Shown: positions 1 through 6,262 of the stretch, piece after piece
Numbering within the stretch: the first letter of the stretch is position 1
Layout of the letters: the number at the start of each line of letters is the position of its first letter
Assembly (NCBI GenBank): GCA_002314565.1
Contig: DCGL01000146.1
Location: 1-17,443 of the forward strand
Source: Clostridiales bacterium UBA1779
GTDB lineage: Bacteria > Bacillota > Clostridia > Oscillospirales > CAG-272
DNA: 17,443 bases
Reading direction: 5' to 3'
The notes under the pieces: generated by a model
Told to the model about the DNA's origin: nothing
The model's input: only the letters and a program-made list of their open reading frames with translations
Databases searched by the model: none
Translations under genes and position numbers: made by a program

Positions 1-1
1 A

Positions 2-613
2 GGTATCATCGGAATTTCAATGAAAAACGGCGAATACACCGTTGAAACCGTTTACGGAAACAAAACTGTCAAGGCTTTCGAAGCAACCTCGGACCGCTGC
101 CTCAGCTGCAAGAGCAAGAAGCACATGGTTTACGACGAACTCATCGGCGCCGACGGCGAGGTCGAACACGACTGCGGCCGTTTCGATATGGTTGAAAAGC
201 TTGAGAATATGACGCCCGACGAAAGATTCGAATTCTGGAGAGGCGAGCTTTCACGCTGCATCCGCTGCAATGCCTGCCGCGACGTCTGCCCTGCCTGCAC
301 CTGCGAGCACTGCGTGTTCGACAACCCGAATTCCGGGATTTCACAGAAGGCTGCCGCTTCTTCCTTTGAAGAAAGCAACTATCACATCATCCGCGCCTTC
401 CACGTTGCCGGACGCTGCACCGACTGCGGTGAATGCAGCCGCGTATGTCCCCAGCAGATTCCGCTTCATCTTCTCAACAGAAAATTCATCAAGGATATCA
501 ACAGCTTCTACGGTGAGTACCAGGCGGGCGAAAACCCCGAGGCAAAGCCTCCTCTCGGCACTTACACCAAAGAAGACATTGAGCCCGGTCAGGCAGGAGG
601 AAACAGACAATGA
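2..613 (+). CDS. 4Fe-4S dicluster oxidoreductase subunit, FlxB/FrhB-like (5' end outside window)
   Basis: This is an iron-sulfur electron carrier, probably cytoplasmic and part of a FlxABC-like NAD(P)H-oxidising module. The reading frame is open to the left edge, and the ATG at 20 has no convincing ribosome-binding site. Homologous proteins have a longer N-terminal part, so the gene very likely starts upstream. Counting from the ATG at 20, two ferredoxin-type CX2CX2CX3C motifs are seen at residues 80-90 and 133-143, each followed by Pro in the bacterial ferredoxin manner. Extra cysteines at about 27, 30 and 52 and a Cys-rich stretch after the first motif (residues 93, 95, 98) could bind a further centre. 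The stop overlaps the next start as ATGA, implying translational coupling. The specific partner and flavin or F420 content cannot be decided because the N-terminus is missing. Confidence 0.8.
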   Translation, partial: GIIGISMKNGEYTVETVYGNKTVKAFEATSDRCLSCKSKKHMVYDELIGADGEVEHDCGRFDMVEKLENMTPDERFEFWRGELSRCIRCNACRDVCPACTCEHCVFDNPNSGISQKAAASSFEESNYHIIRAFHVAGRCTDCGECSRVCPQQIPLHLLNRKFIKDINSFYGEYQAGENPEAKPPLGTYTKEDIEPGQAGGNRQ

Positions 614-1632
614 AAAAACTTGCTCTCGCCTCGCTGGATAAATTCTTTGAGACGGTAGCCGCCTCCCGTACTCTTTACCTTCCCGTTGATACCGAGAAGG
701 GCTATTCCGAGTACAAAAAGTGGGCAGACGGCACAAAATTATCAAAAGCCCTGAACACTCTGCGTTCAGCCAAGGATTTCTTCTTCCCCCAGACTGAAAA
801 TCTTATGGATTTCAAGCTTTCGGGAAAGGCCATTGAAGTGATCGACACGAGAAGCGAAACCGAGGACTTCGTCGTTTTCGGCGTACGCGCCTGCGATGCC
901 GCTTCCTTTGGCGTTCTCGACAGAGTATTCCTTCAGGACCCCGTTGATACCTATTACAAGAACCGCCGCGAACACGGCATTATCGTAACAATGGCCTGCA
1001 CGAAGCCTGCCGAAACCTGCTTCTGCCACACCTTCGGAATCGATGCCGCCGCCCCCGCGGGTGACGTCAGCGTATGGGAAACGGCGGACGGCTATTGCTT
1101 CGAAGCAAACACCGAAAAGGGCGAAGCCCTTATGAATTCCGCTTCTTCACTGTTTGAAGATACGGACACTGCCGCTGTTGAAGAACAGCAGGCAAAAACA
1201 CGTGAAATTCTGAAAAAACTGCCTCTTGCAAATCTCACAACCGACGGTTTCGGACGCGGTCTTACAAAAGAGCTGTTCAACAGACCCGAATGGCAGAAGC
1301 TTTCCGAATCCTGCCTCGGCTGCGGAACCTGCACCTTCGTCTGCCCGACCTGCCAGTGCTATGACATCCGCGACTTCGACACCGGAAACGGAATCAAACG
1401 TTTCCGCTGCTGGGATTCGTGTATGTACTCCGACTTCACAAAGATGAGCGCCGGTCAGCCCCGTCCGACCCAGCTCGAACGCTTCCGTCAGAGATTTATG
1501 CACAAGCTTGTGTACTTCCCGGATAACAACGACGGTATGTTCAGCTGCGTAGGCTGCGGACGCTGCCTTGCCCGCTGCCCGATTTCAATGAATATTGTTA
1601 AAGTTATGAAAACGATGGGAGGAAAGAACTGA
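610..1632 (+). CDS. 4Fe-4S dicluster protein, AsrA/HydB/FlxC-like electron-transfer subunit
   Basis: This 340-aa protein has the length and layout of the family that includes anaerobic sulfite reductase subunit A, the beta subunit of sulfur-reducing hydrogenases, and FlxC-type proteins. The N-terminal two thirds is an alpha/beta domain with a FGVRACDAASF-type segment near residues 90-100 and Cys130, Cys137 and Cys139. The C-terminal third carries two 4Fe-4S motifs, Cys235/238/241/245 and Cys313/316/319/323. The family passes electrons between a flavoprotein (the next gene) and other iron-sulfur partners. GGAGG lies 9 nt before the ATG, which overlaps the previous stop. The stop overlaps the following ATG by one base. 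No catalytic sulfite reductase subunit (AsrC, with siroheme) is present in the window, so a sulfite reductase role is unlikely. Family membership is firm; the exact partner is inferred. Confidence 0.85.
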   Translation: MKKLALASLDKFFETVAASRTLYLPVDTEKGYSEYKKWADGTKLSKALNTLRSAKDFFFPQTENLMDFKLSGKAIEVIDTRSETEDFVVFGVRACDAASFGVLDRVFLQDPVDTYYKNRREHGIIVTMACTKPAETCFCHTFGIDAAAPAGDVSVWETADGYCFEANTEKGEALMNSASSLFEDTDTAAVEEQQAKTREILKKLPLANLTTDGFGRGLTKELFNRPEWQKLSESCLGCGTCTFVCPTCQCYDIRDFDTGNGIKRFRCWDSCMYSDFTKMSAGQPRPTQLERFRQRFMHKLVYFPDNNDGMFSCVGCGRCLARCPISMNIVKVMKTMGGKN

Positions 1633-2459
1633 TGGAAAAAGAAGCACTGATTCCTTACGTCGGTCTGATCACCGACATCCGTCAGGACACCCCCGACGTC
1701 AAGACCTTCCGCGTCGTTTCCCCGAACGGAGGCAAGCTTTTCGAGCATAAACCCGGACAGTGCGCCATGCTTTCAATGCCCGGCATCAGCGAAGCCATGA
1801 TTTCAATCACCTCTTCGCCCACAAACAAAGAGTTTATGGAATTCAGCGTAAAAAAGTGCGGATGCCTCTCATCTGCCCTTCACGCTCTCGAACCCGGCCA
1901 GATGATAACCGTCCGCGGCCCCTACGGAAGAAACTTCCCGGTTGACGACGAATTCTTCGGAAAGGATTTTCTTTTCGTAGCCGGCGGTATCGGACTTGCT
2001 CCTCTTCGCTCGGTAATCAATTACATCCGCGACAAACGTGAAAATTACGGAACCATAGATATCGTATACGGTTCACGTTCAATGCAGGACCTCGTCGATT
2101 ACAAGGAAATCATTGACGAATGGATGAAGACTCCCGGCTTCAACGTTCACCTCACCATAGACAATCCTCAGCCCGAATGGGACGGACACGTCGGCTTCGT
2201 TCCGAACTACGTCAAGGAACTAACTCCCGATCTTAAAAAGACCGTCGTAATGTGCGGCCCTCCCATTATGATCAAGTTCACCCTCGGCGGACTTATGGAC
2301 CTCGGTTTCTCAAAGGAACAGATTTACACCACCATGGAGCTGCGTATGAAGTGCGGCATCGGAAAATGCGGCCGCTGCAACATAGGCAACAAATACGTCT
2401 GCAAAGACGGCCCCGTATTCCGTTTCGACCAGCTTGACGAGCTGCCCAACGAATATTGA
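1632..2459 (+). CDS. FAD/NAD(P)-binding oxidoreductase with C-terminal 2Fe-2S site (AsrB/FlxA/PyrK-like)
   Basis: This is a ferredoxin-reductase-fold protein of 275 aa that probably oxidises NADH or NADPH and feeds electrons to the preceding iron-sulfur subunits. An FAD-binding beta barrel occupies about residues 5-105 (the flavin-contact segment is SITSSPT near 58-64). A nucleotide-binding domain follows, with GGIGLAPLRS at 118-127 and the CGPP motif at 208-211. The C-terminus carries Cys241, Cys246, Cys249 and Cys257 in the CX4CX2CX7C arrangement of the 2Fe-2S site in dihydroorotate dehydrogenase B subunit PyrK and AsrB. A GGAGG site precedes the ATG. The gene is tightly packed with the two before it but is followed by a 148-nt gap. 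Which pyridine nucleotide is used cannot be read from the sequence. No PyrD is nearby, so a pyrimidine role is not supported. Confidence 0.88.
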   Translation: MEKEALIPYVGLITDIRQDTPDVKTFRVVSPNGGKLFEHKPGQCAMLSMPGISEAMISITSSPTNKEFMEFSVKKCGCLSSALHALEPGQMITVRGPYGRNFPVDDEFFGKDFLFVAGGIGLAPLRSVINYIRDKRENYGTIDIVYGSRSMQDLVDYKEIIDEWMKTPGFNVHLTIDNPQPEWDGHVGFVPNYVKELTPDLKKTVVMCGPPIMIKFTLGGLMDLGFSKEQIYTTMELRMKCGIGKCGRCNIGNKYVCKDGPVFRFDQLDELPNEY

Positions 2460-2607
2460 GGAAATGCCGGATGATGCTTTGACTTTTATATGCCGTAAAA
2501 CCGTGCACTTGCAAAGTCGGAGTTCACACAAACGAAGCATTCCCCAAAAAGACCGCCGATTCATTCAGCGGAATAATGTTCATATAATGAAAGATTTGGA
2601 TTAAAAT
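2460..2607. other. 148-nt intergenic gap inside the operon, with paired arms
   Basis: This is the only sizeable gap within the + strand operon. Two nested short complementary arms are visible: 2474-2479 with 2535-2540, and 2481-2486 with 2513-2518. They could form an imperfect stem in the transcript. A TATAAT hexamer lies at 2583-2588, 19 nt before the next start, with only a poor -35 match (TTCATT at 2560-2565, 17-nt spacer). No U-rich terminator run follows. The gap may hold a secondary promoter or a processing or attenuation site that sets fumarate reductase levels separately from the upstream module. Confidence 0.3.
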
Positions 2608-3282
2608 ATGGAAAACATGGTTAACGTTTACCTTTTCGGTAAAAAATATGAGGTTCCTTCGAACCTCACGATTATGGGCGCTATGGAATATGCCGGTTAC
2701 CAGCTTGTCCGCGGATGCGGATGCCGTAACGGATTCTGCGGTGCCTGCGCCACAATTTACAGAATCAAAGGCGACCGCGAGCTCAAGGTCTGCCTTGCCT
2801 GCCAGACCAAGGTCGAGAACGATATGTATATCGCCACTCTTCCCTTCTTCCCGCTTGTAAAGCAGGTTTACGATATTGAAAAAGTAAAGCCCACAGAGCA
2901 GATTATGATGCAGCTTTATCCCGAGATTTATGCCTGCGTCGGCTGCAATGCCTGCACGAAATCCTGCACTCAGGGTCTGAGCGTAATGCAGTACATCGCA
3001 TACGCCCAGAGAGGCGAATACGATAAATGCGCCGAGCTTTCCTTCGACTGCGTAATGTGCGGAGTCTGCTCATCACGCTGCCCTGCCGGAATTTCTCATC
3101 CCCAGGTTGCCATGCTTGCCCGCCGTCTCAACGGAAAGTACATCGCCCCCGCCTGCGGACATCTTGAAAACCGCGTCCGTGAAATCAAGGACGGAACCTT
3201 CGAAGAACTGCTTGAGTCCCTCATGCAGAAGCCCCTTGATGAAATCAAAGAGCTTTACAACAACCGTGAGATTGAGAAGTGA
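2608..3282 (+). CDS. frdB: Fumarate reductase / succinate dehydrogenase iron-sulfur subunit (FrdB/SdhB-like)
   Basis: This 224-aa protein wires electrons to the flavoprotein encoded next. An N-terminal 2Fe-2S ferredoxin domain has Cys39, Cys44, Cys47 and Cys62. It is followed by a dicluster domain with Cys110/113/116/120 and Cys148/151/154/158. Classical FrdB/SdhB proteins carry 2Fe-2S, 4Fe-4S and 3Fe-4S centres. Here both C-terminal motifs are full CX2CX2CX3C sites, so two 4Fe-4S centres look likely. There is no C-terminal CCG (HdrB-type) domain as in the thiol:fumarate reductase TfrB. The start lacks a good Shine-Dalgarno sequence, and Met4 (2617) is an alternative. The gene is followed after 8 nt by the flavoprotein gene. 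No FrdC/FrdD membrane anchors are present, pointing to a soluble complex. Confidence 0.85.
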   Translation: MENMVNVYLFGKKYEVPSNLTIMGAMEYAGYQLVRGCGCRNGFCGACATIYRIKGDRELKVCLACQTKVENDMYIATLPFFPLVKQVYDIEKVKPTEQIMMQLYPEIYACVGCNACTKSCTQGLSVMQYIAYAQRGEYDKCAELSFDCVMCGVCSSRCPAGISHPQVAMLARRLNGKYIAPACGHLENRVREIKDGTFEELLESLMQKPLDEIKELYNNREIEK

Positions 3283-3290
3283 GGTAAGTT

Positions 3291-4919
3291 ATGGGTTACT
3301 CAAAAGAAATGCTTGAATCAATGGCAAAGGTTGCCGCCAACCGCGCAGCCAACGCCGCCCTTGAACCTGTCCGTATGACGGCAGACGAAAAGGATACAAT
3401 TCTTCGTGAAAATCATCCCGACTACCTTCCCGATCAGTTCGCCGAAATCAAAGTCGGTCCCAACAAGGGCGAAAAGGCTCCTCTTGAGCTGACTGCTCTT
3501 CTTGAAGCAAATGCCAGAATCAAGGCAGGTGACGTGGATCTCAACAAGGTTGATTACGACGTTGACGTTCTCGTTATCGGCGGCGGCGGAGCCGGTTCTT
3601 CCGCAGCCATCGAAGCCGACGAAGCCGGGGCCAAGGTTATGATAGTAACCAAGCTCCGTATAGGCGACGCCAATACCATGATGGCAGAAGGAGGAATCCA
3701 GGCTGCAGACAAGCCAAACGATTCACCTGCCATTCACTATCTTGACGCTTTCGGCGGAGGCCATTTCGCTGCCAAGCCCGAACTCGTAAAGAAGCTCGTC
3801 GGTGATGCTCCCATCGCCATCAAGTGGCTGTCCGATCTCGGCGTTGAATTCGACAAGGATGAAAACGGCAATATGATTACAACTCACGGCGGCGGAACCT
3901 CCCGCAAGAGAATGCATGCCGCAAAGGACTATTCCGGTGCCGAAATCATGCGTACGCTGCGTGACGAAGTTCTAAACCGCGGTATTCCCGTCGTTGATTT
4001 CACAGCTGCAATCGAGCTTATCAAGGACGAAAACGGAAACGTTGCCGGTGCCGTTCTTATGAATATGGAAACGAAGCAGCTTTACGTTGCCCGTGCCAAG
4101 ACGGTTATTATGGCAACAGGCGGGGCAGGAAGACTTCATTATCAGGGCTTCCCCACCTCAAACCATTACGGAGCAACAGCCGACGGACTTATTCTCGGTT
4201 ACAGAGCAGGAGCCAAACTGCTTTATGAAGATTCTCTTCAGTATCATCCCACCGGCGTTGCCTATCCTGAGCAGATTTTCGGAGCCCTCGTAACCGAAAA
4301 GGTCCGTTCACTCGGTGCAAAGCTTGTAAATGCCGACGGTACCGTATTTATGCATCCGCTTGAAACCCGTGACGTCTGCGCTTCCGGAATCATCCGCGAA
4401 TGCGACAAGAGAGGAAACGGCGTCGATACCGGTTCCGGTCTCGGCGTATGGCTCGATACCCCCATGATTGAATACAAGAACGGTGCAGGAACCATCGAAA
4501 AGAGAATTCCCGCCATGATGAGAATGTTTGCCAAGTTCGGTATCGATATCCGCAAGGATCCTATCCTCGTTTACCCCACGCTTCACTACCAGAACGGCGG
4601 TCTTGACATCAACGTAAACGGCGAATCCACCACAGTCAAGAATCTCTTTGTTGCAGGTGAAGCAGTCGGCGGTATTCACGGACGCAACCGTCTGATGGGC
4701 AACTCTCTGCTCGACATCATAGTATTCGGCCGCAATGCCGGTCAGAATGCAGCCGCCCGTGCAAAAGAAACCACAGTCGGAAAGCTCACTCTCGCTCACA
4801 TCGCAAAGTTCGATGCCGAAAGAACCGCTGCCGGTATCAAAACAGATGCCGTTTCCCCGAAGCTTCTGCCTACGTACACACACGGCAACCCCGATCTTGA
4901 TGAAACTAAGGTTTTCTGA
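3291..4919 (+). CDS. frdA: Fumarate reductase flavoprotein subunit (FrdA-like), probably with non-covalent FAD
   Basis: This 542-aa flavoprotein probably reduces fumarate to succinate. The FAD-binding GGGGAG motif is at 97-102. Active-site motifs of the fumarate reductase/succinate dehydrogenase family are present: QYHPTG at 317-322 (His319), the Arg of ETRD (Arg360), His432 in PTLHYQNGG, and HGRNRLMGNSL at 463-473. The His that binds FAD covalently in E. coli FrdA (SHT) is replaced here by Asn128 in the segment DANTMMAEGG, so FAD is probably bound non-covalently. About 90 residues precede the dinucleotide-binding strand, much more than in usual FrdA. The GAGG Shine-Dalgarno overlaps the stop of the iron-sulfur gene. 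L-aspartate oxidase is a relative but is not fed by an FrdB-type subunit, so fumarate reductase is favoured. The substrate is inferred rather than proven. Confidence 0.85.
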   Translation: MGYSKEMLESMAKVAANRAANAALEPVRMTADEKDTILRENHPDYLPDQFAEIKVGPNKGEKAPLELTALLEANARIKAGDVDLNKVDYDVDVLVIGGGGAGSSAAIEADEAGAKVMIVTKLRIGDANTMMAEGGIQAADKPNDSPAIHYLDAFGGGHFAAKPELVKKLVGDAPIAIKWLSDLGVEFDKDENGNMITTHGGGTSRKRMHAAKDYSGAEIMRTLRDEVLNRGIPVVDFTAAIELIKDENGNVAGAVLMNMETKQLYVARAKTVIMATGGAGRLHYQGFPTSNHYGATADGLILGYRAGAKLLYEDSLQYHPTGVAYPEQIFGALVTEKVRSLGAKLVNADGTVFMHPLETRDVCASGIIRECDKRGNGVDTGSGLGVWLDTPMIEYKNGAGTIEKRIPAMMRMFAKFGIDIRKDPILVYPTLHYQNGGLDINVNGESTTVKNLFVAGEAVGGIHGRNRLMGNSLLDIIVFGRNAGQNAAARAKETTVGKLTLAHIAKFDAERTAAGIKTDAVSPKLLPTYTHGNPDLDETKVF

Positions 4920-4930
4920 GGCGAAAAACG

Positions 4931-6184
4931 ATGTCAATTCTCGGCGGATTTATTTCAGTTAAAACAATCACTTATCTTATGTTCTGTCTGTTTGCCATAG
5001 CCGCTGTCGGCTACGGCCTCGGCAGAATCACAATCAAAGGCGTTGCTCTCGGCACAGCCGGAGTATTCATCGTTGCTCTGCTCTTCGGATGCTTCTTCTA
5101 CAATTCTCTCGATGCTCAGCTGACAGTCAAAGTAAACGGAGAAGCCCAGAGCTATACTTCGAATGCCCTGAAAATCGTTGAAAACATGGGACTCGTTCTG
5201 TTTGTAACCTCTGTCGGTTTCATTGCCGGTCCCAAATTCTTCGGCAACTTCAAGCGCAACTTCAAATCTTACGTTCTACTCGGCCTGATTATCATCCTCG
5301 GCGGCGGAATCGCAACCGTTCTTTGCATCTATGCAGGAAGAGCCCTCGGTCTCTGCGAAAACAATGCCGAGCTCACGGCTATGATGGCAGGACTTCTGTC
5401 AGGAGCCCTTACCTCTACCCCCGCATTCTCAGCCGCAAAGGCTTCGGTTGCCTCTGAATACGAAAGTGCCGTTGCCGTCGGCCACGGTATTGCATACATT
5501 TTCGGTGTTATCGGTGTCGTTCTCTTCGTTCAGCTCGTTCCGAAATTTGTTCATGCCAATATGGATGAGGAGCGCAAAAAGGCCGTTGCAGTTGCAAGCG
5601 TTGACAAGATTTACGATCCTTCAAAGTTCATCAAGCTTGATGACTTCTCTTTCCTGCCTTTTGCTGCAGCCGCAGTTCTCGGTATTTTTGTCGGTTCAAT
5701 CAAGATTCCGCTTTCCGGTGACGGATTTGGCGGAACCTGCTTCTCACTGACAACCACCGGCGGCTGCCTGCTCGTTGCTCTGCTTATCGGTCACTTCGGA
5801 CATATCGGAAAGATTAACCTGATGCCCACTGAACATACCCTCAAGGTGTTCCGTGAACTCGGACTTATGCTCTTCCTCATCGGTGCCGGTGTTGCCGGAG
5901 GCGCATCATTTGTTAAGTATTTCAACGTCTGGTACTTCATCTTCGGTGTCTTTATGACAATACTTCCGATGATTATCGGCTACTTCTTCGCAAAATACGT
6001 CCTGAAGCTCAGCCTGTTTAACAATCTCGGCTCAATCACCGGCGGTATGACCTCCACCCCCGCTCTCGGAACTCTTATTCACGTAACCAAGTCCGAGGAC
6101 GTTGCTTCGGCTTATGCCGCAACCTATCCCGTAGCTCTGATTGCCGTAGTTCTTATCACACAGTTTATTATTATTCTGTTCTGA
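4931..6184 (+). CDS. AAE-family (AspT/YidE/SucE-like) membrane exchanger
   Basis: This 417-aa polytopic membrane protein, about ten hydrophobic segments, matches the aspartate:alanine exchanger family. An internal duplication is visible: LFVTSVGFIAG (90-100) pairs with LFLIGAGVAGG (314-324), and GALTSTPA (158-165) pairs with GGMTSTPAL (371-379), the signature repeats of the family. Most members are about 530-560 aa and carry two TrkA_C (RCK_C) domains between the halves. Here the linker is only about 35-40 hydrophilic residues (roughly 203-240), so those domains are absent. Known members exchange aspartate for alanine (AspT) or export succinate (SucE of Corynebacterium). It starts 11 nt after the FrdA stop with a GAGG site and ends the operon, so export of succinate or exchange of a C4-dicarboxylate precursor is a sensible inference. 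Substrate is unproven. Confidence 0.8.
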   Translation: MSILGGFISVKTITYLMFCLFAIAAVGYGLGRITIKGVALGTAGVFIVALLFGCFFYNSLDAQLTVKVNGEAQSYTSNALKIVENMGLVLFVTSVGFIAGPKFFGNFKRNFKSYVLLGLIIILGGGIATVLCIYAGRALGLCENNAELTAMMAGLLSGALTSTPAFSAAKASVASEYESAVAVGHGIAYIFGVIGVVLFVQLVPKFVHANMDEERKKAVAVASVDKIYDPSKFIKLDDFSFLPFAAAAVLGIFVGSIKIPLSGDGFGGTCFSLTTTGGCLLVALLIGHFGHIGKINLMPTEHTLKVFRELGLMLFLIGAGVAGGASFVKYFNVWYFIFGVFMTILPMIIGYFFAKYVLKLSLFNNLGSITGGMTSTPALGTLIHVTKSEDVASAYAATYPVALIAVVLITQFIIILF

Positions 6185-6204
6185 CAGAATACGGTAATAA
6201 TATC

Positions 6205-6242
6205 AAAAAGCCAGCCGGCAGAAAACTGCCGGCTGGCTTTTT
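6205..6242. terminator. Bidirectional rho-independent terminator between convergent operons
   Basis: A perfect inverted repeat pairs 6209-6221 with 6226-6238 around an AAAA loop. It is flanked by an A run at 6205-6209 and a T run at 6238-6242, so it can act on both strands. It lies 21 nt after the exchanger stop and 21 nt after the end of the convergent permease gene. Confidence 0.92.
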
Positions 6243-6262
6243 GCCTTGACATTTATGAAAAA

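Noticed and set aside
341..745. A 134-codon frame antisense to the first two operon genes
   Set aside because: It spans the overlap of two iron-sulfur genes with clear cysteine motifs and has no ribosome-binding site.
610..2459. Calling the AsrA/AsrB-like pair an anaerobic sulfite reductase
   Set aside because: The siroheme subunit AsrC is absent and the following genes are fumarate reductase subunits.
3291..4919. Reading the FrdA-like protein as L-aspartate oxidase (NadB)
   Set aside because: The families share motifs and non-covalent FAD, but the gene is coupled to an FrdB-type subunit and NAD(P)H-oxidising modules, which NadB does not need; no nadA/nadC is nearby.
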